Assembly: GCA_910591455.2 (NCBI GenBank)
Contig: OU342806.1
Location: forward strand, 12,441,426 to 12,505,425
DNA from: Pholis gunnellus
Lineage: Eukaryota > Chordata > Actinopteri > Perciformes > Pholidae
Direction: 5' to 3'
Length of the DNA: 64,000 bases
Shown here piece by piece: positions 35,904-47,659 of this stretch (positions are counted from its first letter, which is position 1; each line of letters begins with the position of its first letter). The notes beneath the pieces are model-generated. The model was not told where the DNA came from, ran no database searches, and was given only the letters and a program-made list of their open reading frames with translations. A program made the translations under genes and the position numbers.

Positions 35904-36880
35904 TGTTGTCAATTGGGATTACACTTGCCCTTCGTTAATAATAGCACGAACTGCACCACTGAGTCCCAAATGTGATCAAATAAATATAAAAGGGCCCAGC
36001 TGGTTCCCCTCTCAGGATTATATTTGGGGAAGAATCCCTTTTGTTGGCTGTGGGATCCGGGGAAAGACAAAGGAGGCTCCACTTTGAAATTTAAAGTAGC
36101 GATAAGTTCACCACAGTAAAGGTCATGCTGTAAGAATATGATTTTAAAATGGGAGAATTATGGCCTTTTGCATCAAAGGATTAGTTTTATATAAAAGGTC
36201 ATCATGTCCAATGAATCTGCAGATACGCACCACTCCTGATATTTAAAACCTAACACCACTCTGATGTAATAATAAACCGGGATATGTCACTACTTTGATC
36301 ATTTCAATTGGTTTAAGGTCACACTGTGTCTCATTTTAATGCCATGAGTTACTTCAACATTTTAGCTAAATACATAAATCTGGTTCACTTGTTTTGTATG
36401 GTGGGTGTGTCTCTGTGTAGGTGTGTGTGTGTGAATTTAGGTGTGTGAGTGAATTTGTGTATTATATTATGTGATGAAGGGTTTTGATAGCGCACATTTA
36501 CAGTTACAATAAAGAATGCAGTATGTTTAAAATGTAAGAATAAAAGGTCTGAATATGAATAAAGGAAGACCTCCTCTTCAGAAACTTTTTGGAGAGTGGC
36601 GTACAATAACTCAGCAGGAAAGCGAATACTTTCATGCTATTATTTGGAAACGTGTCTACATTTTGTCATACCATCGACGTGATGAAAGAACATTTTTTAC
36701 ATGATCTTTTCCAAAATTGAAATGCCGTGCAGGGCATGCTGACCTCTGACCAACCAGAAGCCCCTTTGTGAGGAAAGCATCTGTCTTTGCCTCGAACATG
36801 TATGTGGTGTGAATGTGCATGTGTCTGAATTTAAATAGGAATAAAAACGTCCAATGTACATTATGTGGTCTATGTATGTA
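35904..36880. other. noncoding stretch
   Basis: Holds a degenerate TG-rich tract at about 36405-36460. Otherwise AT-rich without recognisable genes. Confidence 0.55.
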
Positions 36881-36900
36881 TCTGCCATTAGATGGCAGTA
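36881..36900 (+). promoter_or_regulatory. strong CTCF-like motif
   Basis: CTGCCATTAGATGGCAGTA matches the CTCF core CCA(C/G)(C/T)AG(A/G)(G/T)GGC(A/G) with a single change (T at the C/G position). It is also a near-perfect inverted repeat, CTGCCAT/ATGGCAG around TAG. CTCF binding here would mark a loop anchor or insulator. Confidence 0.5.
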
Positions 36901-36901
36901 T

Positions 36902-38180
36902 TGTGTTGGTAAAGGACAGGCCCGCTATTGGTCCCTCTAACATCGCTTGCCTACGTGCTCATTATATTTTCTCTGGGTGTATGTCTCATAAATTAGAAAA
37001 ACAATTTACTTCACTAAATTTGACTATAACCAAAGCAATACCAACTGTAGGGTTGAATGTTTTTGGATATGGATGGTTCTCCTATTCAAAAATTCAAGGC
37101 AACAGTGATGAAGGCCAGTTTTAGAGTCACAGTTATGAATTAAATGAACAGTTTTGTTTGTCTCTATCTACATTACAGATGTGTGTCTGATGATACAAAG
37201 TTGCAGCTTAAATCACAATACATCAGTTGTCGCGAACCACCTCCCCGTCTGTCTTCTCCTATAATGATCTTAAACAGTTTGTCGCGCTCAAGTGTATTTA
37301 AAGCATTCTAAATTGCAGAAATGCCATTGTTACTACATCTAAGTCAGTTAAACACTCAGCCCATAATTAGACTGTTAACACATACTTTGCTGTGGTGAGA
37401 TGTGTATTAGGAAGCAGAAACTGTAAACTTGGCACCTAAAATGTAAACTTGTTTAAAAAGGTGTTTATCTTTTCTTGCAGTTGGATGGGTTTGTCTCTTA
37501 TACTATATAGCAATTTACTGTAGCCTTTCAAAAGTTTGGTTTTATTTTATAACACTGACATACACTTTTTTCTCCAGACTTTTAAAATGTCCTTTACATT
37601 CATGCATTTTTTGTGACAGAAACACAATTCAGATTGCAAAAATAAGCTGTATTTCTGTCCTGCATGGCATACATCAGTTACCATACAAACAAACAGTGTT
37701 GCCTGTACCGAAACTAGCTGGATGTTGTTCTGTTGGTTTCTTTCTGTTGGGAGCCTTGGTGGCAACCAGCTCTAATAATTAGATGTTCATGTTCTTTTTG
37801 TTCCAGTGTGTAATCATCAAATGTTACAATATGCAAACAAGCACATCAGCCAGAGCAATGTTTTAATCAAACAAAATTGTTGCTGGTCATTATTCTATTT
37901 AAATGTTCTTAAAAGTTCAACAACATAGTAATAAAAGAGCAAATGTGTCCATAATCCCGGGTAGAGTTCTGTTTGAACATCGTTGTAATATAATCTGACC
38001 CGTGCAGCGCCACTGCGCCCTACAGTAGATCTATAGAACAGGTGTTTTACTCCACTTTTTTTTTACTGGTGACAGGGGAGACACAGGGCCTGGAAAGCAG
38101 TAAGTGAAGTCCCCAAAGCCCAAAGAGCCTGGGAGTGGACCTGAAGCCATATATTTGCCCCGGTTCACACAGGCCCCCTG
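36902..38180. other. noncoding stretch, nothing recognised
   Basis: AT-rich; a 103-codon frame at 36813-37124 spans the CTCF-like site and has no domain. Confidence 0.55.
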
Positions 38181-38184
38181 CTGA

Positions 38185-38218
<34 letters not shown>
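38185..38218. repeat. (GT)14 then (AT)n microsatellite
   Basis: GT array at 38185-38212 followed by TATATAT. Confidence 0.96.
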
Positions 38219-38219
<1 letters not shown>

Positions 38220-40355
38220 AGAGAGAAAGGCTACCATCTACCTGCATTCACATTCTCTGTCTCAGTCTTTTTCTCACGCTTGCTCTGTACATGAATGTGG
38301 GATGTACGTATGTATTTTGTGTGTTCCAGTTGTCTCCTGTGGATAGCAATGAAACATATATTAATTAAGCTGAAGATTTTATCTTTTTTCAACCATTTAG
38401 CATTCATTCCAAATGAAACTGCTGCAATCTCAACATACAATTCATGTGATAATCATCTATGATGCTTTCCTAAAAAATATATAAAAAATAGTTTCATGAC
38501 AGATCATATAAATTAATTAAGACACCAAATAATCTTTGGTGCAAATGGTTTCATCATTGGTGATCATCATGGTTTTCTTTCTCAAAATGGATAAACGGTG
38601 TGTACAAAATGAACTAATGACCATCAAGAATGAACGGCTGTTGTCTTAAAATAATGAGAAATAATAATTTTATGTAATTATATAATAATACTTAAAGGCA
38701 CCAGTTGAAACAATACACTGTTCAGCATCATTCATAACAACTGAACTCGATCGGTCGGTGGATTAAGTGATTCTGACTGGACAATTACACCCAATTAAAT
38801 CTTAATTTTCCTGTCAGGCTACACATTTTTTCCTGTCAATATTTCATGTTTTGCTAAGCTTGGGTGCACCGATGGATTCATTTCTCACTTAAATCAATCT
38901 TATCAGACAAAAAGTATCCTCATGGCCAGAATAAATGTTGTATGAATGTGTGTCAAAGTTGGGCACATGCTTCCTACTAGAGACCCAAATACTATTTGAA
39001 TGTTGAAGACTTCATACTCAAGACAATGTGTGTCTGAAAAAAGTAAATCCTTTCGGTTACATTTATTGTTTCCACTTCACGTCTTCTAATCAATGGATAT
39101 TTCATGTTACACTAAATGATTTCAGTAATTTCACAGAAGTCAAAGCCAATTATGGTACCAAGTAGTTCTGTTGCTCAATAACACCAGGACAAGGTTCAGG
39201 TTGGGATTCCGGTCAAACTAGAAAAAGAGGCGTCGGGCAGAACAGGAAGAAAAAGGGGAAAAAAAGAAAAAAAAACAGGAATGGTTAATATTTGACATCA
39301 GTCGTGGGAAAGAATTTCTGCAAACATTTGAGATGTTTTACAGCTGGATTGTATTCTCATTTCCAGCTAAATTAAAGGTTGTCAGGTTGGAGTGATTTTA
39401 CAAAATGTGAAACTGAAGCCCAAAATTTGAATGATATGTTTTCATTGAAGCAATAATTAAATTGATCTGAAAATATATGTGTGGTTTCGAAGATGCTGGG
39501 TTTTCTTGCAGAATATTCAATGGTGTAGGCAAGAACTGTATATAATATAGCCCATGCAAATTGTTATGTTAATCCTGTGTGTGTGTGTGTGTGTCTGTGT
39601 GTGTAAATGCAGACATTTGTGCATCTGTCTGTCACTATAATTGTGTGTATGTGGGTTTTGTGTTTAGACATATGTATGTATAATAACATCTGTTTGCATG
39701 CGGCTGCATTGTGAAAATGTGCTGAACATGTGTGCGGTGCGTGTGGCTGTATTCAATGGAGAAGCACAGCTAGAAATAAAAGCATCTCCAATGCAACACA
39801 CCAAATTTATTTTGCCACAAACAAGTCATTGCTTGTTTCAAGTGATTTTTTTGGAAATGTCAATAAACTACAATACGCTTAAGCATCAGTTTGAAAATAA
39901 CTATTTTTGTTCAGCTTATTTAATGTGGAAATACTCTGAAATGTTTAGGCAGACTAAAATGGGTTAGGAAGCGGCTGAGGTTCTCTAGGTCCACCTTGGT
40001 CAAGTGTTCAAATGTCCTGGGGCTGCTGCTCTTTAGCAAAGCCTGACCTCTGACCTCAGAGAATTAAAATTAAAAAAACAAAATCAATTAACTGACTATC
40101 TAATTATTCTATTTGCTGTTTTTTGTTGCTGGTTTAAGTGTTTTGTAACACCTTAATATCATTCATTGTTGACTCGTATTCAGGCATGAGGACATATTGC
40201 CAATAAAGGTTTGAACATGTTTTTCTATGACAAAGAATAAAGTTTAGATGGATTGAAATCGTTAAGCGTTCATGAACACACAAAGGCAGGCAGTTTGTGT
40301 AATGTGTTTTTCTATCATTAGACTGCTTTCCAGTGCAGACTGAGGAACACTGACG
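38220..40355. other. noncoding stretch with one TG patch
   Basis: AT-rich, with an interrupted TG array at 39576-39604. No gene, RNA or mobile element that I can name. Confidence 0.55.

Positions 40356-40356
<1 letters not shown>

Positions 40357-40413
<57 letters not shown>
40357..40413. repeat. (TG)28 microsatellite
   Basis: Perfect 57-bp TG array. Confidence 0.97.
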
Positions 40414-40415
<2 letters not shown>

Positions 40416-40861
40416 TCTCGGTTGACAAAGTCAGATATATTACCAGAGATTTATATTTGATAAAAAAACTTTGGACACTGATTTATGTTTTCACTTCTAT
40501 TGCATATATATATTAAAGCATGCACGCATACAGACATACATGCTTCCTTTGAAGTGAATTAGAGCATAAATCCATACTCTCCCATGTCTAGTCTGCTGAG
40601 CTGTTACAAGGCCCTTATTCACGCAACAATATTCCTCACTGCATCATTGCAATGTCTATACACTGAGGGTTGGAATTACTTTGAGTTTAATTACTCAAGA
40701 TTGTGGATTTCCTTCTGAAACACTATCATAAATAGGCACTAATGTCTCAATCCATAATGGAAGAACAGGGAAGGAAGCTCTCACTCATTATGTGAACAGA
40801 AGTTTCCATTTATAATTTGGATTGATTGACCTGAATCACACAACAAATGTGATTGTGGCTG

Positions 40862-40864
<3 letters not shown>

Positions 40865-40907
<43 letters not shown>
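40865..40907. repeat. (TG)21 microsatellite
   Basis: Perfect 43-bp TG array about 450 bp from the previous one. Confidence 0.97.
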
Positions 40908-40909
<2 letters not shown>

Positions 40910-40911
<2 letters not shown>

Positions 40912-41745
40912 GAACAGCCATCTTTGTGAGGACCAGTTTGAGTTGTTAAACCTTTTTAGTGAGGACATTTTTGAAAAGTGAGGGACAAACCTGCAAAGGC
41001 CTGTTTAAGGGTTCAGATTTAGGGGCTAGGGAATGCATTAAGGCAATGACTGTCCTCACAAAGATATAGTAGAAGGTTGAGTGTACGTGTGGGTATTTCT
41101 GATATGTAACTAAAGGGTTTGACATACAGTATATAAAGGTTTATCAATACCAGTCAGGTAAACAAACCTTAACATAGTGAGATTTCAATAGCAGATTTAA
41201 AAATGTTCTATCATTTATCCCTATATTAAGAGACTTGTAATAGAGTATGGAAACGATAGCGGTGTGTTTTGAACTTGAGTTTTGGCGGAGAGACACTTGT
41301 TCGTGATCCCCCTTTTGCTAGTTTGATCAGATCAAACTTTGTGCACTAACTAGAATGATAGACACCTTACAATATGATCTTTGGGTCTGTAATATTAGAG
41401 CACATAAGATTCAGGTCTCTATCATTTCAGACAATATTGTGCTCACTACTATTGGTGATAGTAGGATAGCTAGTTTTTATTTTTCAAAGTGTACTCTTGC
41501 TCCTGAGAAGGAAATTGAGTCAGATTGGTCAAGATGGTATCTTTACTCTGTAAGTGAACGTGAATCTGCCATGTTATGCTTCATTTGATAATTGATAGAG
41601 CATGTTAATTGCCTTGATCAAAGGTCAGGTGATTTAGTATTCTGAGGTTAGGCTCTAGGATTTGAATTGGACACGTCAAATGTTTATAAGATGAAAACCT
41701 AATGCAGTCATGGGACTCTGGCCAATTAAGAACATTAAGAATGTT
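40910..41745. other. noncoding stretch, nothing recognised
   Basis: AT-rich; the 77-codon frame at 41355 has no domain. Confidence 0.55.
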
Positions 41746-41749
41746 TTAT

Positions 41750-41940
41750 TCTAATCGACAGTGATATTGGTTGCAGACATCCACATTAAGCCTGATGAAT
41801 ATTCATGAAATCTCTCCTCCAAGCCTGTCGAGTGCATATTAATTGCAGAAACGTGTGTCTGGAGTCCAGAGACGTGATCACATTTCCCACTAGCATCAAT
41901 CCTAATATGCAGATGAATGCTCTTTTAAACCTAGCACGGG
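41750..41940. promoter_or_regulatory. candidate conserved noncoding element
   Basis: Holds the 12-bp perfect palindrome ATGAATATTCAT (41795-41806), CATATTAATTGCAG at 41835 and CTAATATGCAGATG near 41902. No simple repeats are present. The composition resembles a homeodomain/POU enhancer; this is inference. Confidence 0.3.
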
Positions 41941-42125
41941 GCCACTGAGGTACATTTGATATTTCATTCATGTGAACGACTTAAAAAAAAGAAAGGAAAA
42001 GGAAATGGCTAAAGCAAACAAAAATACCCACAATGCCCCAGTGTGAACTCTCCAGAGGTTGTGCATAATTACCCTGCGGAGCACCTTACCTGCACACCTC
42101 TTGCCGCCTGTCAGCACTGCATAGA

Positions 42126-42126
<1 letters not shown>

Positions 42127-42176
<50 letters not shown>
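42127..42176. repeat. (AC)25 microsatellite
   Basis: Perfect 50-bp AC array; an impure CA tract follows at 42228-42273 after a T9 run. Confidence 0.97.
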
Positions 42177-42179
<3 letters not shown>

Positions 42180-42227
42180 TCTCCTCTCACATACACAGTA
42201 CCTCAGACCCTCCCTTCTTTTTTTTTT

Positions 42228-42273
42228 CACACACACACACACACCCACACACTCACTAACATACACTTACACA
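42228..42273. repeat. impure (CA)n tract
   Basis: CA repeats broken by CCC, CTC and CATA units. Confidence 0.9.
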
Positions 42274-42289
42274 CAGACCAGCGCATCAG

Positions 42290-42540
42290 CAAAGAGCACT
42301 GCGGCTCTGCGGCCGACCACGGCTTACACGGGGGAGAAATCTTCAGCTCATTTCTGACCCGGACTGCCGAAGTGTTAATTGCCCTCCTGAGTTGGCAAAA
42401 TTTTCAGGGTAAAAGGTGCTATCCTTGATGGATCAGCACTGTTGCCACCAGTGACTGATTCTTTCAACTTGGACATGTACCGTGCATATCCTTAATCTCA
42501 TTAAAACAAACTGCAGGATGGAAAAAAAGAGGGGGTGTAA
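42290..42540. promoter_or_regulatory. weak candidate regulatory block
   Basis: Mixed composition including GAAGTGTTAATTGCCCTCC and CTTAATCTCATTAAAAC, without simple repeats. Low confidence. Confidence 0.2.
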
Positions 42541-42855
42541 GGGGGGGGGCACTTCTTCTTTTATTTCTATTGCAAATCCAAACGCTACATATTCATCCGA
42601 CTGTGAAGCACATTAAAAAGAACGTTGTAATCCGAACATTAAAATACAAGTTGAAGTGTGTTTACATCAGCAATAGTTCAATTAGCTGGAAAGGCAACAG
42701 ACAGGAACCTGAGGAAGATATTTTTACATGACCGGACCTATAGAGACAAGCCTGCGCAGCCATAACCTACCCCCAACACTTTTTTTACCACCAGCTGTCA
42801 AAATTGTTCACTCTGTGTATTTTGCTCTCCCATGTCCTCTTCAGATACCTACGGA

Positions 42856-42910
42856 CTACAGCACACACAGAAGACTACCTACAGCACACACAGAAGACTA
42901 CCTACAGCAC
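42856..42910. repeat. 23-bp tandem repeat, 2.4 copies
   Basis: Units start at 42856 and 42879 and are identical over 23 bp (core CTACAGCACACACAGAAGA), with a partial third at 42902. Identity implies a recent duplication. Confidence 0.92.
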
Positions 42911-42911
42911 A

Positions 42912-44300
42912 TCCTTGTAACTTGACCCCTAAATTCAATATGCTGCAAAATTGCTTGATGCCATGGTCTGTTGGGTCTCATATAGGCTACTGTTTTCAGC
43001 AGTTTGATTTAATGCAATGTGTTTTGCGAGTAATGTGAGTATGCACATAGTAAGTTATTAGTAGCAGAATTCCAGTGTCAAGGGTCTTGCGTTCTACATT
43101 TAAGAGACTTAGACTTGGACCTGTTGTGAATTTTTAAACAGAAAGAAGTCGGATCTTCACCATATTGGCCCACATGTGAAAACAGTCTACATCATAATAT
43201 TAGATAAGGATCTGAGAGTGTAACCGCAGCTTCCGGCGCTGCACCCCTCTTGTTGGTTTTGGCCCTAATAAATAAAAACGAGAATATCTGTAGAGAGCTG
43301 TGTGTGTGTATGTTGGGGGGGGACATCCACTATGGCTCTCCTTTACAGACCAAAGCAAGTGGAGTCGCACTGGAGGACTAGGAAACCCGAGCCTTGGTTA
43401 GACAAACACATGCTACTTCCAAAATAACAATGGGCTTCTGTGACAGCGACCAGAGCTCTCTTGACAGACATGAGGCATCATGACAGTAAATTGTGCAGTG
43501 GGGGGGGGGGGGGTTGCATTACCAAGAACTTGCAGTGTTAACCACCAAAAAATGAAATACAGGGGGAGCAGGGGAAGACTAAAGATAGTGGGATTGTTTC
43601 CTTGCAACTGATACCTATAAATGATGAGGGTTTGTTGTCCTGGTGCATCTTCATAATGTGGTTTAACTGCAGGACAAACCAGTTATTGACTATGGCAGCT
43701 AGAAATACAACAAGCTGTCAGCTACGGTAGAGTGGCTGCAAATACTTTAGTGACATACTCAGGCTTACATTTTGTCTGTCCTATTTTTGTCTGTAATAAC
43801 TCAATCTTTTACTGACCCAGTTGACATTTTTCTGTTGGTTTAAAAAAAAATAAAAAATACTTCAACTCAACCTAATTAAAGATATAAATATAAATCCATA
43901 CTTATATTTGAAGGGAGGACAAATGATCAGTCCCAGGAGGACAAAGTGCATCATTTTTGTGCACCTGAAGATTTTCTAAAATCTTTCATGGGAATCACAG
44001 TTGGGTTTTCTGTCTTGACAGGACGGGTAGCTGTTGTGTGACAGAATTAACACAGGTCTAATGCAGCAACAACAGCGACTGTCTGTGCATTTGTTAAGTG
44101 AATCTGGATACAGTGTGTCAGCTTAATGTGACTTGAACGTTTGTTGGAGGAGGAAGAGTTCTGCCGGCTCAGAGCAGGTATCTGTCAGCAGCCTGTATCC
44201 TTTTAGGTTGCAGGAGGAGGAAGCAGCCTTGACCAGGCCTTTCTGCCCCGCACCGCCACCCAGCTGCCGTGGGGGGCTTGGGCAGTAAATCCACACTGGC
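42912..44300. other. noncoding stretch with G-runs
   Basis: Contains G8 at 43315-43322 and G14 at 43500-43513. The part at 44130-44290 is GC-richer and may be regulatory. No gene is recognised. Confidence 0.55.
43500..43513. repeat. G14 homopolymer
   Basis: Fourteen consecutive G on the + strand. Confidence 0.93.
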
Positions 44301-44303
44301 AGT

Positions 44304-44344
44304 ACACACACACACACACACACACGCACACACACAAACACACA
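44304..44344. repeat. impure (AC)n microsatellite
   Basis: AC array with a CGC and a CAAAC interruption. Confidence 0.95.
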
Positions 44345-44701
44345 GCTGGATTACACACACATTAGGCTGCACCTGCATTCGCATGAAGTGTTATCCTGTG
44401 AGGTGCTGATTGAAATATATCAACAATTGTGTCACAGTGGCAGTGTTACTACTTTAACAGTGTGTTTCATGTGAACAGCTGTTTGTACTGTTAAAATTGA
44501 CACATCAATTTCTACATTGGTATTTCAAGCTAAGGATATATTGACTCTGATCGGCTCTGATTAGATTTAGACTAGGCAGGTAGAGGAGAAGTGTGATTAC
44601 ATCCTTCCAAGTACAATAATACAAATGTGTGTCTGTGTGTTTGCTAAGCAGCAGGGGCAGTGGAGAGCTGGCTGAGCAGCTTAACTCCTTCCTCTTCCAC
44701 T

Positions 44702-44729
44702 CCCCCCCCCCCCCCCCCCCCCCCCCCCC
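44702..44729. repeat. C28 homopolymer
   Basis: Twenty-eight consecutive C on the + strand, giving poly-Pro or poly-Gly in the frames that cross it. The length in a raw assembly may be imprecise. Confidence 0.93.
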
Positions 44730-45725
44730 TGCTCCCAAACTTTTTCCAGCTGCACAGATTTACAGGTGCCACTGACCTTTTCATCATAGGAAGTCTCCAC
44801 AACCGCCTGGGCCTCCCTCCATCGACTCTCATCCATCTATCTATCGCTCACCACCACCCCACCCCGCCTCAAACACCCAACCCACCCTCCTTCTTCTTAC
44901 AGCCAAAAAATACCCCTCGGCTGGAAAGACAGGAGTCTTCCGAAATGACTCCATCTTGCCAGCTACAATTACAAAGGAGAGCTGCGCTGACTGGCCTCTG
45001 TGTCACTAGCTTGCATCTGTCTTGCATAACCCCACACTGTGTCTGCACTGGGAATAGAAGTTAACGGGAGGTGGTTGAGACGTTTACGGAACATAACACC
45101 TGCTCTTCGGTGGACATTTATTTCCAAGTTTATTATTATACCATGGATTCTTGCATTTATTTTATAAAAGTGTGAGCTCAGACCCTGTCAGTGCCAACCA
45201 ACAGAGGAATGAGTATGACTAATGAGCACTCAGTGGACCTCGACCCATTCTCCTATTTACAAAGCTGCAACCACTGTATAACGTCACGCCTGATTATTTC
45301 AATATGTTTTGTAGCAGTCAATTTGAGCGGCCAAAGCTGGATGTTTCAGATTTATTTCATTATTACTCCTGTAACTTTCTGTAATAACTTGGTCCAAAGG
45401 ATACCCAGACTTCAGCCAAATCTGTTTATAACATCCCACTTCTATAATTGGAGAGCAGTTTGTGTATGTTTGCTTGTGTGTGTGTCTGCGTGCCACTGCT
45501 TCTCCACTCCTTTTTCTCCAATCCCCCCAAACTAGTCCCCAAATAAGTTCAGGGGCCCGACCTTTGCATAGTTTGTTATCAGTGTTTTTATAAATTCCAG
45601 CTATTGAGTATATGTTGGTCGCAAAGCTTTTTTTCTTACTCTTTTCACCAAAAAAAATGCAGTTGGTCACTTGTAAAAATATTTTTGGTATATAATTCTA
45701 CTATTCCTGCTTAAATGAATTGTAT
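44730..45725. other. noncoding stretch
   Basis: Frames of 114-134 codons on both strands overlap and contain low-complexity Pro, Ser and Thr stretches. No domain is recognised. Confidence 0.5.
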
Positions 45726-45759
45726 TTATCATTATGTACATTAATAAAGAGGAAAACAA

Positions 45760-46075
45760 GTATATTTGCTATTTTAGTGAGTGCACGTGAGCTAGCCCCA
45801 CTGGTTAGCTCACAACAGCAGCTCGGCAGTGCTCTCATATGGCGGTTACAGATGATTATCCCATCCCGACCAACAACGGCATTGCAAAAGCATAGCACCA
45901 ACCCTCCGACTTCCGCTCAGGCAAACACCGTTAGCACTGTCAACACACTTTTGCCTTAGTTTGCACTGTTAGCACCTTTAGCTGTGAGTCGCCGGCTGGT
46001 CCTCACCATGTTGAGAGCAGTTGAAAGTCAATCGAAATGCTCCCAATCTCGGATCTTGCATCTTTAACATGTCAT
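45760..46075. mobile_element. probable interspersed repeat, class unknown
   Basis: Pieces such as GTTAGCACCTTTAGCTG, GTCGCCGGCTGGTCCTCACC and ATGTTGAGAGCAG recall a repeat I have met in teleost genomes, and the composition differs from both flanks. I see no terminal repeats or coding. Identification is from memory only. Confidence 0.35.
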
Positions 46076-46082
46076 TAAACCC

Positions 46083-46780
46083 TTGGTTTTACAGTATATC
46101 TGGTTAATGTGCTTATTGAGTGACTTGATAGCTCCAAAACCGCAGGAGCACAGAGCAAAGTTGGCTCACACTGTGCTATTCAAAGTGGCCGTTAACATCT
46201 CCCCACCAAATAGATTAGTGCAAATAGCCTCTTATATGCCTAAAAGCCAATTACACCTCCATTCTTGTAATAATGAACTCATGAACCCAGCTTTATTGGA
46301 AAAGGTTGAGAGATCGGAATCAATACGAATGGACTGGAGAGGCAAGGGGCGCAGTGAGCTAGATTCACTGCCCAGTCTGAAAAGCTTCCCCAAACTTGAA
46401 TTTATTTGGATGTCAATGGGTAGCGTACAAAATCCATCTAGCTCGCCTGCTCAGCCTGTATTGTTTATTTGCAGGGAGTGATAGAAGTAGTTGAGGTGGA
46501 CAAATTCAGCTGCTTAAGATGGATATTTACACATTGGTATAATAGTATGTCATGGTAATGACACAACAATTAATCTGCGTTACAGGTCCAACTTGAAATT
46601 GTGCATAATATAGCGATTAGTTTCTGTGGATTGAACCCAGGGGAATCATTCATGGGTCCTGGGAAGAGAAGTGAATTTGCCTGGCAGAATTTGACAGTCT
46701 GACATACACACACACACAAACACACAATTCAGGGCCTCAGCAAGCTAAATGGAATCCTTCCAGCCTTTAGCCCAGATGGG
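46083..46780. other. noncoding stretch with a 132-codon open frame
   Basis: The open frame at 46083-46481 has no recognisable domain, signal peptide or membrane segment. Its length is within chance expectation, so I do not call it a gene. A CA patch lies at 46704-46727. Confidence 0.5.
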
Positions 46781-46784
46781 ATCA

Positions 46785-46915
46785 AAGTCCATTGACCCCA
46801 TGTACCCCATTAAGGTGAATTAATTTGCCTGCATATCAAAACACTATTAAAAGACTGAGGTCAGAGTCAATTAAAGGGCCAAAATGCTATTGATTTCCGA
46901 GGTCAGATACACACT
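46785..46915. promoter_or_regulatory. candidate conserved noncoding element
   Basis: CCCATTAAGGTGAATTAATT, GACTGAGGTCAGAGTCAATT and TTCCGAGGTCAGATAC lie close together. The two AGGTCA half-sites, about 50 bp apart, could bind nuclear receptors, and the TTAATT core could bind homeodomain proteins. Inference only. Confidence 0.28.
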
Positions 46916-47320
46916 CAGAGAAAAGGAATTCAGTGCAAATACATTTACTGGACATTGCTATATTACCTCACTATAAGATTGGATCCCTCAGGAGGAGATG
47001 GACACAAACAAATGGTGCCAGTGGCAGAGCCAACTGAGCCATATATCTGTGCTGTAACAATAGACAAATAAAACGTTATTGTATTCTTGGGCTCACCAGT
47101 TTTATTGCAATGTTTGATACCAATTTTTATATCACTAAGTTTTTGTTGCTTTCTTGTTTAATAGAATTTACATGTTTTACATTGTAATGCATCTCTTACA
47201 TAATGCCTCAATATTTTCAAATTTATTACAATCTTGACACTTTAATAACAGAATTATTTAACATACTCAGAATTTGTTTGTTTATTTTATAGTAAATCTT
47301 TTATTTTTTTATTATGTCTT

Positions 47321-47418
47321 ATACTATTGCACTGTGTTTATTGTTATGCACCAATCACCAAGCAAAATTCCTTGTATGTGCAAAATGTACTTTGCAAAAA
47401 ACATATTCTGATTCTGAT
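47321..47418 (+). mobile_element. LINE 3' tail with ATTCTG repeats
   Basis: TGCACCAATCACCAAGCAAA, then TTCCTTGTATGTGCAAAA, and a terminal ATTCTGATTCTGATCC. This is the characteristic end of a very common teleost CR1/L2-like retroposon, which usually reads ACCAAG.CAAATTCCTTGTATG and ends in (ATTCTG)n. It is 5'-truncated and sits 30 bp before the minisatellite. Confidence 0.65.
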
Positions 47419-47450
47419 CCTATCACTTAAAGTGCTAATAGTTTTGGATT

Positions 47451-47656
47451 GTAAATATTTTGATATATACAGAATATAGTAAATATTTTGATATACACAG
47501 AATATAGTAAATATTTTGATATACACAGAATATAGTAAATATTTTGATATACACAGAATATAGTAAATATTTTGATATATACAGAATATAGTAAATATTT
47601 TGATATATACAGAATATAGTAAATATTTTGATATATACAGAATATAGTAAATATTC
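47451..47656. repeat. 28-bp minisatellite, 7.3 copies
   Basis: Units begin at 47451, 47479, 47507, 47535, 47563, 47591, 47619 and 47647 (partial). Each starts GTAAATATTTTGATATA and ends ACAGAATATA. Units 2-4 have C where units 1 and 5-7 have T, giving the order A-B-B-B-A-A-A. The minus strand is open through the array (47344-47709, 121 codons) because 28 is not a multiple of three and no frame of the unit contains a stop. That frame is a repeat artefact. Confidence 0.97.
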
Positions 47657-47659
47657 TGC

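Noticed and set aside
44660..45064. 134-codon frame with a poly-Pro stretch
   Set aside because: The poly-Pro is the C28 run; the rest has no domain.
46083..46481. 132-codon open frame on +
   Set aside because: No domain, and the upstream part touches a probable interspersed repeat; chance length.
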